Assembly: GCF_022601895.1 (NCBI RefSeq)
Contig: NZ_JAKVIO010000036.1
Location: forward strand, 1-42,044
DNA: 42,044 nucleotides
Direction of reading: 5' to 3'
Origin: Sphingomonas sp. LaA6.9
GTDB lineage: Bacteria > Pseudomonadota > Alphaproteobacteria > Sphingomonadales > Sphingomonadaceae
Within the stretch, counting starts at the first letter, position 1; every line of letters begins with the position of its first letter. Below, one piece after another: positions 8,103 to 16,186 of the stretch. The notes below the pieces were generated by a model that was not told the DNA's origin, ran no database searches, and worked only from the letters and a program-made list of their open reading frames with translations. A program made the position numbers and the translations under genes.

Positions 8103-9518
8103 ATGTCCGAGACCGAGCTGAAACATCTGCCCGAGGAGTCGATGGCGGCGGCCGAGCCCAGCCACGACGCCGAGGACCGGCTGACCCCCGAATTCGTGAC
8201 CAATGTGCTCGAACGCGTCGATTCGGGTGATGCGGAGGGCGCGCGTGCGCTCGTCGAACCGCTTCATCCTGCCGATATCGCCGACCTGTTCGAACTCACG
8301 CCGTCCGATCGCCGTCAGGCGCTCGCGGCGACACTGCCCGATCTGCTCGATGGCGACGTCCTCGCCGAGATGAACGACTGGGTCCGCGAGGACCTGATCG
8401 ACGCGCTCGATCCGCATCAGGTCGCCGAGATCGCGGGCGAACTCGACACCGACGACGCGGTCGCGATCATCGAGGACATGGAGGAGGACGACCAGCGCGC
8501 CGTGCTCCGCGCGCTGGCGCCCGACGATCGCGCCGCGATCGAGGAGGCGCTGTCCTACCCCGAGGAATCCGCGGGCCGCCTGATGCAGCGCGACCTGATC
8601 GCGGTGCCCGAGCATTGGACCGTGGGCGATGTGCTCGACTATCTGCGCAGCAACGAGGATCTGACCACCGATTTCTGGGAGGTCTATGTCGTCGACGCTG
8701 CGCATCATCCCCTGGGCTGCTGCGCGCTGAGCTGGGTGCTGCGCACGCCGCGCTCGATCGCGATCTCGGACGTCATGGCGCGTGAACAGACGCTGATCCC
8801 GGTCGACATGGACCAGGAAGAGGTCGCGCTCAAATTCCAGAAATATGCGCTGATCTCGGCGGCCGTCGTCGATCAGTCGGGTCGGCTCGTCGGCATGATC
8901 ACCGTCGACGACATCGTCCACATCATTCAGGAAGAAGCGGGCGAGGACATCCTCAAGCTCTCTGGCGCGGGCGAAGGCGACATCAACGAGCCCGTGATGG
9001 ACAGCTACAAGAGCCGCGTGCGCTGGCTGATCGCCAATCTCGCCACCGCGCTGGTCGCCTCCACCATCATCGGCCTGTTCGAGGGGACGATCGAGCAGAT
9101 GGTGGCGCTTGCCGCGCTGATGCCGATCGTTGCAGGCGTCGGCGGCAATGCGGGAACGCAGACCATGGCGGTCACCGTGCGCGCGCTCGCCACCAACCAG
9201 CTGACCCAGTCGAACACCTGGCGGACGATCCGGCGCGAGATTCGGGTCGCGCTGCTCAACGGCGCCACCGTAGCGGTGGTGATCGGCGTTGGCGTCGCGC
9301 TCGCCTTCACCAATCCGCAGCTCGGCGCCGTGATAGCCGCGGCGATGATGACCAACATCCTCATCGCGGGCATGGCGGGCGTGCTCGTACCGTTGACGCT
9401 CGAGCGTTACGGCGCAGATCCCGCGGTCGCTTCCTCGGTATTCGTCACCATGACGACCGATTCGATGGGCTTTCTCGTGTTTCTGGGCCTCGCGGCGGCA
9501 ACCGGGCTTACAGGATAG
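8103..9518 (+). CDS. mgtE: Magnesium transporter MgtE
   Basis: This is a Mg2+-gated magnesium channel of the inner membrane. The protein has 471 residues. An N-terminal superhelical domain of Asp/Glu-rich repeats (about 35-140; HPADIADLFELTP, DALDPHQVAEIAGELDTDDA) acts as the Mg2+ sensor. A CBS pair follows (about 145-280; SAGRLMQRDLIAVPEHWTV and SAAVVDQSGRLVGMITVDDI). The C-terminal five-helix pore includes PIVAGVGGNAGTQTMAVTVR, the selectivity segment of the family. The start at 8103 was chosen for GAGGGGAGG just upstream. An in-frame start at 8028 has no such site. I looked for an M-box or other Mg riboswitch in the 275-base upstream space and did not recognise one. Confidence 0.95.
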   Translation: MSETELKHLPEESMAAAEPSHDAEDRLTPEFVTNVLERVDSGDAEGARALVEPLHPADIADLFELTPSDRRQALAATLPDLLDGDVLAEMNDWVREDLIDALDPHQVAEIAGELDTDDAVAIIEDMEEDDQRAVLRALAPDDRAAIEEALSYPEESAGRLMQRDLIAVPEHWTVGDVLDYLRSNEDLTTDFWEVYVVDAAHHPLGCCALSWVLRTPRSIAISDVMAREQTLIPVDMDQEEVALKFQKYALISAAVVDQSGRLVGMITVDDIVHIIQEEAGEDILKLSGAGEGDINEPVMDSYKSRVRWLIANLATALVASTIIGLFEGTIEQMVALAALMPIVAGVGGNAGTQTMAVTVRALATNQLTQSNTWRTIRREIRVALLNGATVAVVIGVGVALAFTNPQLGAVIAAAMMTNILIAGMAGVLVPLTLERYGADPAVASSVFVTMTTDSMGFLVFLGLAAATGLTG

Positions 9519-9553
9519 CTTGATCCCGGGCGCAGAGCCCCCCAAGTGGGGCC

Positions 9554-9958
9554 ATGGCCGAACTCAATCTCACCAAGGTCGCTGTCGGCTGCGCGTCGCT
9601 CGAAATCCTCACCCAGCGGATCGCCGCGCGCAGCAAGAACGAAGTCGCCGAAGTCACCACGCGCTACCGCCCCACGCGCCACGACGAGCTGATCGGGGGA
9701 TCGCTCTACTGGATCATCAAGCACAAGCTCGTCGCGCGCCAGACGATCCTCGGCTTTGAGGAAATGGAGAACGAAAAGCGGTGGATCATCCGGCTCGAAT
9801 CGCGCCTCGTCACCGTACAGCCGCGCCCGCGGCGCGCGCATCAGGGCTGGCGCTATCTCACGACCAGCGACGCGCCCGCGGATCTGGGCGCTCTCGGCGA
9901 CGCCGACGAACTGCCCCCCGCGATGCTGGGCGAGCTCTCCGCGCTCGCGCTTTTGTGA
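9554..9958 (+). CDS. DUF1489 family protein
   Basis: This is a 134-residue cytoplasmic protein of the DUF1489 family, found across alphaproteobacteria. The recognisable core is LTKVAVGCASLEILTQR, then TRYRPTRHDELIGG and SLYWIIKHKLVARQTI. Function is unknown. The basic/aromatic composition could fit nucleic-acid binding, but this is only a guess. A small GCCCC-CCAAGT-GGGGC hairpin (9537-9552) sits immediately before the ATG, and no clear ribosome site is visible, so translation may depend on the upstream mgtE transcript 35 bases away. Confidence 0.85.
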   Translation: MAELNLTKVAVGCASLEILTQRIAARSKNEVAEVTTRYRPTRHDELIGGSLYWIIKHKLVARQTILGFEEMENEKRWIIRLESRLVTVQPRPRRAHQGWRYLTTSDAPADLGALGDADELPPAMLGELSALALL

Positions 9959-10036
9959 CAATTGGCAGTTCATTAACCAAATCGTGAGGGCTTTGTCCTA
10001 AATGTCCCGGTCTGAGAAATATCAGCCGGAGTGAAT

Positions 10037-10624
10037 ATGGCCCTGTCTCCGCTCAGTGCGGTCCAAGCGACGCCCCCGGGCGCCCCGCTCGACGTTCTCG
10101 TCGTCGACGACAGCCGGACCAACCTCCAGGTCATTGGCCGCCGGCTCAATCAGATGGGCTATCGCTGCTGCCTGTGCGCCAGCGGACAGGAAGCGCTCGA
10201 TCGCATCCAGGGACGCAGCTTCGACCTCGTCCTGCTCGACATGGTGATGCCGGGGATGTCGGGCAACACCGTGCTGCGCGAGATCCGCGCCATGCAGCAC
10301 CGCCGCCACACCCCCGTACTGATGATCACCGCGCGGAGCGATCCCGGCGCGGTCATCGAGGCGCTGGGGGCCGGTGCGGACGATCATGTCGCCAAGCCCT
10401 TCGAATTCGAGGTGCTCGATGCGCGGATGCGCCGGCTCGTCGAGCGCGCGCAGGAAAACGAGGCGCTGCGCCGTTCCAACGAAACGCTCGATGCGCGGAT
10501 CGCACATCGCGCAATCGAGATCGGCGAGCTGCGTTCCAGGGTCCATGACATACTGGCCGATCGCCAGCGTCTCGCCGATTCGCTTCAGGCGCTTCAGCAA
10601 CAGGTCGAGCAGTTGGGCGGCTGA
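10037..10624 (+). CDS. Response regulator with C-terminal coiled coil
   Basis: This is a CheY-like receiver protein. The receiver domain spans about residues 17-135, with the acidic pair Asp24/Asp25 (VVDDS), phospho-acceptor Asp68 (LLDMVMPGMSG), Thr98 and Lys120 (AKPFE). The last 60 residues form a Glu/Arg/Leu-rich coiled coil with no DNA-binding or enzymatic output domain. This layout is seen in receivers that act through partner proteins, such as adaptors for histidine kinases or adenylate/guanylate cyclases. The ATG at 10037 is preferred because GGAG lies 5 bases upstream; an in-frame GTG at 10031 overlaps that site. No histidine kinase is encoded nearby, so it is an orphan. Confidence 0.88.
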   Translation: MALSPLSAVQATPPGAPLDVLVVDDSRTNLQVIGRRLNQMGYRCCLCASGQEALDRIQGRSFDLVLLDMVMPGMSGNTVLREIRAMQHRRHTPVLMITARSDPGAVIEALGAGADDHVAKPFEFEVLDARMRRLVERAQENEALRRSNETLDARIAHRAIEIGELRSRVHDILADRQRLADSLQALQQQVEQLGG

Positions 10625-10631
10625 GCTCGGC

Positions 10632-11393
10632 TCAGGCTGCGGCGATCAGCAGGATCGAAAGCCCGGGCGGCAGTGGCTCGGAGGGCGAAGCCGCCATGCG
10701 AGCCGCATCCGCGCGCACGCGTGCGAGGATCGCGGGCGGAATCGCCTCTGCATGAAAGACGGTGTCGGCCTGGCCCAGCAACCGCGCTTCGCGCAGGCTG
10801 AGATCGTCGGGATCGTCGGATCGCAGCGCGATGGTGACGAGCCCCGTCTCGACGATGGCGTCGGGGGCCGCCAGCCAGCGTGCCACCGCGTCGCGATCCT
10901 GTTCGCGCAGTGGATCGAGCGTATTTTCGAGCGCCGCGTCGATCGCGCGCCGCCGCTGATCGGGCTCGACCCAGCGCGCGCGGATCGCCGCACGGGCACC
11001 ATCAAGGGCCACCGCAAGCGCGCCCAATGAGGCCGGCAGCAGCGCCTCGATGCGCTGGCGCAGCACCTTGGCGAGCCCGGCCGACGCGCCTCCCGTCCCG
11101 ATCGCAACCAGAACGGGATCGCGGTCGACGATCGCGGGAAGCGTGAAGTCGCACAAAGCGGGACGGTCGACCGCGTTGACAAGTATGCCGCGCGCCTTCA
11201 GGCGCTCCACCGCGGCCACCGCCGACGCCTCGTCATCGATCGCGACGATGGCGAGCGCGGCTTCGCCGTCCTCCCCCACGACGATTGCCCCCGCCCGCGC
11301 GATCAGCCGCGCCTTGGCGTCGCGCGCAGCGCCCTCGCCAAGCAGGATCACGGGGCGGCCTTCCAGCCGCAGGAATATGGGCAGGCTATGCAT
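10632..11393 (-). CDS. Siroheme synthase-like precorrin-2 dehydrogenase with truncated SUMT-like tail
   Basis: The first 200 residues match the CysG-N/Met8p module, an NAD-dependent precorrin-2 dehydrogenase and sirohydrochlorin ferrochelatase. Visible elements are the nucleotide-binding VILLGEGAA, VNAVDRPALCDFTLPAIVDR (catalytic Asp) and IGTGGASAGLAKVLRQRIE. After that come about 45 residues, DDLSLREARLLGQADTVFHA and on to LARVRADAARM, that align with the beginning of a uroporphyrinogen-III methyltransferase domain but stop there. The methyltransferase GAGPGD loop is replaced by ALRSDD. The protein thus keeps only a stub of the CysG methyltransferase half, and a separate SUMT should exist elsewhere in the genome. 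The ATG at 11393 is chosen over an upstream TTG at 11429. The role is siroheme formation for sulfite reductase. Confidence 0.83.
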   Translation of the reverse strand: MHSLPIFLRLEGRPVILLGEGAARDAKARLIARAGAIVVGEDGEAALAIVAIDDEASAVAAVERLKARGILVNAVDRPALCDFTLPAIVDRDPVLVAIGTGGASAGLAKVLRQRIEALLPASLGALAVALDGARAAIRARWVEPDQRRRAIDAALENTLDPLREQDRDAVARWLAAPDAIVETGLVTIALRSDDPDDLSLREARLLGQADTVFHAEAIPPAILARVRADAARMAASPSEPLPPGLSILLIAAA

Positions 11394-11437
11394 CTCGCGT
11401 CTTGTCGCGCGGTACGTTGCGCTTGCCAAGCGGCGCG

Positions 11438-12709
11438 TCAGTCACCCAGCCAGTCGGGCACCGAATCCGCGGCGATCAGCGCTTCGAGCGGTTGGCGCGC
11501 GCGCACCACCGCCCAGCGATTGCCCGATACCAGTACCTCGGGGGTCAGCGCGCGGCTGTTATAGGTGCTCGCCATCGTCGCGCCATAGGCGCCCGAAGTC
11601 ATGAAGACGATCAGATCGCCCGCCTCCACACGGTCCATCTCGCGCGCGAGCGCGAAGGTATCGCCGGTCTCGCAGACGGGCCCGACGACATTGGCCGCGA
11701 AGCGCTCGCCCGATGGAGTCACCGCGCGGATGTCGTGCCATGCATCGTACAGGCTCGGGCGCAGCAGGTCGTTCATCGCAGCATCCGCGATCACCCACGG
11801 GTTCGCGACGCCGTCCTTGACGCGGATCACGCGGCTCAGCAGCACGCCTGCATTTGCAACGATCAGGCGGCCCGGCTCAAAGGCGAGCCGGACACCCCAG
11901 CCCTCGGTCACGCGCTTGACCATCGCGCCATATTCGGCGGGGCTCGGCGGCACAGGCAGTGCGGGGTCATAGGGTACGCCCAGCCCGCCGCCGAGATCGG
12001 CAACGGTGATGTCGTGCCCCGCCGCGCGCAGCTCGCGCACCAGCGCGCCAATCTTGGTGAAAGCCGCTTCGAGCGGCTCCAGCGCGGTCAACTGGCTGCC
12101 GATATGCACCGCGACGCCCTGCATCTTGAGCCCCGGCAACGCCGCCGCCCGCGCATAGGCCGCCAGCGCCGTGTCGATCGGGATGCCGAACTTGTTTTCG
12201 GACTTGCCCGTCGAAATCTTGGCGTGCGTTCCCGCATCGACATCGGGATTGACGCGGTAAGCCACCCGCGCCTCGACCTCGAGCTCGGCCGCGATCGCGG
12301 AGAGCATCTCGGCCTCGGGCTCGGATTCCAGATTGAACTGGCCGATCCCGTGCGCGAGCGCGAGACGCATTTCGTCGGCGCTCTTGCCGACGCCGGAAAA
12401 GATGATCCTGTTCGCCGGGATGCCCGCGGCGACCGCGCGGATCAGCTCGCCCGCCGAGACCACGTCGGCGCCAAAGCCCTCGCGCGCGAGCACCGAAAGC
12501 ACCGCGCGATTGGGATTGGCCTTGACCGCGAAGGAAATCCACGGCTCGCCCCTGCCCGCACCCGAAACCGCATCGCGGAATACGCGCGCATGGCGCTCGA
12601 TCGTCGTCTGCGAATAGACATAGACGGGCGTCCCGACCGCCTCGGCGATCGCCTCCAGCGCCACATCCTCGGCATGCAGCCTGCCGCTGCGAAGTTCGAA
12701 ATGGTCCAT
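11438..12709 (-). CDS. lysA: Diaminopimelate decarboxylase
   Basis: This PLP enzyme makes L-lysine from meso-diaminopimelate, the last step of lysine synthesis. The protein has 423 residues. The PLP lysine is Lys63 in ISFAVKANPNRAVL. The barrel carries GVAVHIGSQL and the phosphate-binding glycine loop VADLGGGLGVPYD. The C-terminal domain has GPVCETGDTFA, the substrate-binding cysteine and the Glu-x-Gly-Asp. It forms a minus-strand operon with the small lipoprotein gene (3-base gap) and argH, an order conserved in many proteobacteria that combines arginine and lysine formation. Confidence 0.96.
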   Translation of the reverse strand: MDHFELRSGRLHAEDVALEAIAEAVGTPVYVYSQTTIERHARVFRDAVSGAGRGEPWISFAVKANPNRAVLSVLAREGFGADVVSAGELIRAVAAGIPANRIIFSGVGKSADEMRLALAHGIGQFNLESEPEAEMLSAIAAELEVEARVAYRVNPDVDAGTHAKISTGKSENKFGIPIDTALAAYARAAALPGLKMQGVAVHIGSQLTALEPLEAAFTKIGALVRELRAAGHDITVADLGGGLGVPYDPALPVPPSPAEYGAMVKRVTEGWGVRLAFEPGRLIVANAGVLLSRVIRVKDGVANPWVIADAAMNDLLRPSLYDAWHDIRAVTPSGERFAANVVGPVCETGDTFALAREMDRVEAGDLIVFMTSGAYGATMASTYNSRALTPEVLVSGNRWAVVRARQPLEALIAADSVPDWLGD

Positions 12710-12712
12710 GGA

Positions 12713-12955
12713 TCAGGCCGTCGGCGGAAGGTCGAACTTGTCGTCCTCGCGCTCCTGGGACTGTTTCAGTATCTCGTCCTGGCGCTCGGGGCGCGCCTGA
12801 TCGTCAGGCGTGAGCATATCCTCGGACGTCGGCGCGGTCCGTGCGGCTGCGGGCACCGGGGGAACCTGATCCCCCGCCGGGCGCGCCAGCGGCTTCTTGC
12901 TGCCGCATCCGGCAAGCGCCAGTGCAAGTGCCGAGACGATGACCAGTTTTCTCAT
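12713..12955 (-). CDS. Small lipoprotein, LptM (YifL)-like
   Basis: This is an 80-residue outer-envelope lipoprotein. The signal peptide [17 protein letters not shown] ends in a perfect lipobox (LAGC), followed by GSKKPL. The rest is Pro/Ala-rich and then charged, without a fold that can be recognised. Length, lipobox and position between argH and lysA match the alphaproteobacterial counterparts of LptM/YifL, the lipoprotein that helps the LptD outer-membrane LPS machine mature in E. coli. There the gene sits before dapF, also a lysine-branch gene. Its start codon overlaps the argH stop (ATGA), implying translational coupling. The function is inferred from that likeness. Confidence 0.82.
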   Translation of the reverse strand: MRKLVIVSALALALAGCGSKKPLARPAGDQVPPVPAAARTAPTSEDMLTPDDQARPERQDEILKQSQEREDDKFDLPPTA

Positions 12956-14361
12956 GCAGCCATTCCCAATGCAGTCTTTGCCTCGACGATCCGCTTGAGC
13001 ACCTCGGACGGGGCGGTGCCGCCATGGCTCGTGCGGCTCGCTACCGAAGCATCCACGCCCAATAGGCCAAAACAATCCTCGGTGATACGCGGATCGACCG
13101 ACTGGAGCACGTCGAGTGGCAGTTCGCCCAAAGTAACGCCGCGTTCCTCCGCCAGCTTGACGACGCGTCCGGTCACGTGATGCGCCTCGCGGAAGGGAAG
13201 CCCCGCCTTGCGCACCAGCCAGTCGGCAAGATCGGTCGCGGTCGCAAAGCCGCTCTCGGCCAGCGCGCGCATCCGGTCCGTACGGAAGGTGGCGCTTTCG
13301 ATCATTCCCGTCATCGCCGCGATCGAGAGGCCGAGCAGGTCGTGCGCCTCGAACACCGGCGGCTTGTCATCCTGCATATCTTTCGAATAGGCGAGCGGCA
13401 GGCCCTTCATCGTCATGGTCAGCGCGACCATGCAGCCCGCGATCCGGCCGCTATGGCCGCGCACCAGCTCGGCGGCATCGGGGTTGCGCTTTTGCGGCAT
13501 GATCGACGAGCCCGTCGACCACTGATCCGAAAGCGAGACAAAGCCGAAGGGCTGGCTCGCCCAGATGATGAATTCCTCGGCCAGCCGCGACAGATGCACC
13601 GCGCACTGTGTCGCCGCCATCAGATAGTCGAGCGCGAAATCGCGGTCCGAGACCGAATCGAGCGAATTGTCGGTGGGCTTGTCGAAGCCGAGCGCGGCCG
13701 CCGTGGCATGCCGGTCGATCGGGTAGCCCGTACCCGCAAGCGCCGCCGCGCCCAGCGGGCACTGGTTGAGCCGCCGGCGCGCATCGGTGAAGCGCGAGCG
13801 ATCGCGGCCGATCATTTCGTAATAGGCCATCAGATGATGGCCGAGGGTGACGGGCTGTGCCGATTGCAGATGAGTGAAGCCGGGCATGACGCTCGCGACA
13901 TGTTCCTCGGCGCGCGCCACGAGCGCCTTTTGCAGCGCGGCAAGCGCGGGCTCGACCATGTCGATCGCGTCGCGCACCCACAGCCGGAAATCGGTCGCGA
14001 CCTGATCGTTGCGCGAGCGCGCGGTGTGGAGCCTGCCCGCTGCCGGACCGATCAGTTCGGCGAGCCGGCTCTCGGTCACCATGTGGATGTCTTCCAGCGC
14101 GAGATTCTCGGGGACGCCACCCGCTTCATATTCGGCCGCGATCGCATCGAGCCCCTGGTTGATCGCCGCGACATCATCGGCGCCGACGATGTCCTGTGCG
14201 CCAAGCATCGCGACATGCGCCCTCGACCCTGCGATGTCCTGCCGCCACAAGCGCTTGTCGAAGGGGATCGACGCGTTTATCTCGCGCATGACAGCGGCCG
14301 GGCCCTCCTCGAAACGCCCGCCCCACATGCTATTGGAGCCCTTGGTGCGGTCTTCGTTCAT
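12952..14361 (-). CDS. argH: Argininosuccinate lyase
   Basis: This enzyme splits argininosuccinate into arginine and fumarate, the last step of arginine synthesis. The protein has about 469 residues. It has the N-terminal MWGGRFEEG, the active-site loop [13 protein letters not shown] (fumarase/lyase signature) and [17 protein letters not shown]. The catalytic His region is SGFTHLQ-like, here [16 protein letters not shown]. The ATG at 14361 has GAGG 6 bases upstream. Alternatives are 14367, or 14328 directly at MWGG, which would give the usual family length of 458. With the 14361 start the 5' end overlaps the divergent tlpA-like gene by 17 bases. Confidence 0.95.
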   Translation of the reverse strand: MNEDRTKGSNSMWGGRFEEGPAAVMREINASIPFDKRLWRQDIAGSRAHVAMLGAQDIVGADDVAAINQGLDAIAAEYEAGGVPENLALEDIHMVTESRLAELIGPAAGRLHTARSRNDQVATDFRLWVRDAIDMVEPALAALQKALVARAEEHVASVMPGFTHLQSAQPVTLGHHLMAYYEMIGRDRSRFTDARRRLNQCPLGAAALAGTGYPIDRHATAAALGFDKPTDNSLDSVSDRDFALDYLMAATQCAVHLSRLAEEFIIWASQPFGFVSLSDQWSTGSSIMPQKRNPDAAELVRGHSGRIAGCMVALTMTMKGLPLAYSKDMQDDKPPVFEAHDLLGLSIAAMTGMIESATFRTDRMRALAESGFATATDLADWLVRKAGLPFREAHHVTGRVVKLAEERGVTLGELPLDVLQSVDPRITEDCFGLLGVDASVASRTSHGGTAPSEVLKRIVEAKTALGMAA

Positions 14362-14929
14362 TCTCATCCTCGGCCTGGCAGCACTTGGCGGCTGCGATAG
14401 GCAATCCGAACCCGCGCCGCAAGCGCCAGACCGGCAAGCGAACGTCGCGGAAACCGTTCAGCCCGAAGCCTTCACGGGCACGCTCGACATCGCGCAACGC
14501 GGCGCCACAATGCCAAAGGACGGCTTCACCGCGCCCGATGGCAGCACGGTCACGCTCGAAAAGTTCAGGGGCAAGCCCGTGCTCGTCAATCTCTGGGCGA
14601 CCTGGTGCGGCCCCTGCATCAAGGAAATGCCCGCGCTCGACGCGCTTGCGAAGCGCGAGGCCGGAAAGTTGAAGGTGCTCACCGTCTCGCAGGATTCGAA
14701 GGGCAAGGAGGTTGTCGGCCCCTGGTTCGAGAAGAGCCGCTATGCGATGCTCGAACCCTATCTCGATCCCGAGAACCGGCTCGGCCTGAACTATGCCAGC
14801 GGCATGCTGCCGACCACGATCCTCTACGACGCTGATGGCAAGGAGGTCTGGCGCGTCATCGGCGGCATGGACTGGAACGGCCCGCGCGCCAACACGCTGC
14901 TCGCCGAGACGCTGGGCAAGGCCGGATAG
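14345..14929 (+). CDS. TlpA-like thiol:disulfide lipoprotein (thioredoxin fold)
   Basis: This is a periplasmic, membrane-anchored thioredoxin of the TlpA/ResA family, which reduces disulfides, often for cytochrome c or oxidase assembly. The signal peptide [16 protein letters not shown] has the lipobox LGGC. The redox site is WATWCGPC, followed by a cis-proline [11 protein letters not shown] place the start at GTG 14345 because GGAG sits 6 bases before it. An ATG at 14327 would add six residues but lacks a ribosome site. About 70 residues between anchor and thioredoxin core are Pro/Ala-rich linker. It is divergent from argH with essentially no intergenic space. Confidence 0.88.
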   Translation: MRSSFILILGLAALGGCDRQSEPAPQAPDRQANVAETVQPEAFTGTLDIAQRGATMPKDGFTAPDGSTVTLEKFRGKPVLVNLWATWCGPCIKEMPALDALAKREAGKLKVLTVSQDSKGKEVVGPWFEKSRYAMLEPYLDPENRLGLNYASGMLPTTILYDADGKEVWRVIGGMDWNGPRANTLLAETLGKAG

Positions 14930-14992
14930 ACGCGATCGACCATCTGTTCGTCATCACCGACGGCCGCAAACAGTCGCCGGACGTTGCGCGCC

Positions 14993-15616
14993 TTAGCCCC
15001 TGGCGTCTTCCGCAACACTCGCCGCCTGGCCCAGATCGTGGAGCGCCTTCATCCGCGCGAAACTGACGACCTGCCCGGCCATGACGTCGAGCTGCTGGAC
15101 GATCGCCGGATCGCACACCTCCCCATCGGGATCGAACACGGGCATCATCGAATTGACCGCGACCGCCATCGGCGTCGGCCAGCCTCTCAGCGCATGCGTG
15201 ATCGAGCGCAGCGTCGCGAGCGTCGTTCCCGTCGCCTGCCAGCCCGCCGCCACCGCGATCAGACCGACCGCGCGCCCTTCGAAATAGACGCGTTCGTCCG
15301 CGGCCATATCCTGCACATAATCGAGCGCGTTCTTGATCAGGCCCGAGACGGTGCCGTGATATCCGGGTGACGCGATGACGACGCCGTCGGCGCGACGCAG
15401 CCCGTCGATCAGCGCGCGCGCCTTGTCGGTACGTTCGGCGATCTCGGGCGCATACATCGGAATGTCGAGCGACGGCCCGTCGAACAGCAGCGTCTCCGCG
15501 CCATGCGCCTCGCAGCGCCTGAGCACATGGCGCAAGGCGCGCTCGCTCGCGCTGCATTGCTTGGCGGTGCCGCCAAGCCCGACGATGAGCGGCGGACGGG
15601 TTTCGATGCTCGACAT
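14993..15616 (-). CDS. NADPH-dependent FMN reductase family protein
   Basis: This is a flavodoxin-like reductase of the SsuE/ArsH/ChrR group that uses NAD(P)H to reduce FMN, quinones or metal ions. The protein has 207 residues from the ATG at 15616 (MSSIETRPPLIVGLGG). The phosphate-binding loop is GLGGTAKQCSASE, the substrate segment is DIPMYAPE, and SPGYHGTVSGLIKNALDYV is the family signature. It is divergent from the OsmC gene across only 67 bases, which suggests a shared response to oxidants or electrophiles. An in-frame extension to 15805 runs into the OsmC gene and was rejected. Confidence 0.87.
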   Translation of the reverse strand: MSSIETRPPLIVGLGGTAKQCSASERALRHVLRRCEAHGAETLLFDGPSLDIPMYAPEIAERTDKARALIDGLRRADGVVIASPGYHGTVSGLIKNALDYVQDMAADERVYFEGRAVGLIAVAAGWQATGTTLATLRSITHALRGWPTPMAVAVNSMMPVFDPDGEVCDPAIVQQLDVMAGQVVSFARMKALHDLGQAASVAEDARG

Positions 15617-15683
15617 GCCCGCTGCTATTGAAGAAATCTGCGGTCCGGGCAAGGTGCTTGTCCGCGAACGAAGGAGATCATGC

Positions 15684-16124
15684 ATGGCGGATGGACGGAT
15701 CGAGGCGCATGTGAGCGAAACCGGCGAGAGCGCCTTTGCCGTTCGCATCGACGTTTCGGGGCATGTCCTGACGGGCGACGAGCCCGAGGGCGTCGGCGGC
15801 GGCAATCTGGGGCCCGCGCCCTATGACCTGCTGCTCTCCGCGCTCGGCGAATGTACGGCGATGACGGTGCGGCTCTACGCCCGTGACAAGGGCTGGCCGC
15901 TCGACCATGTCTCGGTCAGCCTCACGCACCGCAAGGGCGGCGTCGAGGGCCAGCCCGCCTGGACCGACAATTTCACCAAGACCGTCCATATCCACGGCGA
16001 CGCGCTCTCCGACGAGCAGCGCGCGCGGCTGATCGAGGTCGCGGGCAAATGCCCCGTCCATCGCACGCTGATGGGCACGCCGGTCATCGCAACCATCGCG
16101 GGCGACCCGCGCGGGGGGCGCTAA
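15684..16124 (+). CDS. OsmC-family peroxiredoxin-like protein
   Basis: This is a thiol-dependent organic hydroperoxidase of the OsmC/YhfA group. The protein has 146 residues. Both family cysteines are present: GECTAMTVRLYA and the C-terminal GKCPVHRTL. GNLGPAPYDLLLSALGEC is the helix signature. The ATG at 15684 follows AAGGAG by 7 bases. The gene is divergent from an FMN reductase gene, so the two probably form a small oxidant-defence pair. The fit is better to the YhfA-like branch (HRKGGVEG, no long N-terminal strand) than to Ohr. Confidence 0.9.
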   Translation: MADGRIEAHVSETGESAFAVRIDVSGHVLTGDEPEGVGGGNLGPAPYDLLLSALGECTAMTVRLYARDKGWPLDHVSVSLTHRKGGVEGQPAWTDNFTKTVHIHGDALSDEQRARLIEVAGKCPVHRTLMGTPVIATIAGDPRGGR

Positions 16125-16186
16125 TCGATTGGAATTGGTGAGAGGCTCTGCAACAAGGCTGAAGATCATAATCGAGGGGGTAGTTC

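Noticed and set aside
11285-13180. 631-codon open frame on the plus strand
   Set aside because: Antisense shadow of lysA, the lipoprotein gene and argH, with no domain and no ribosome site.
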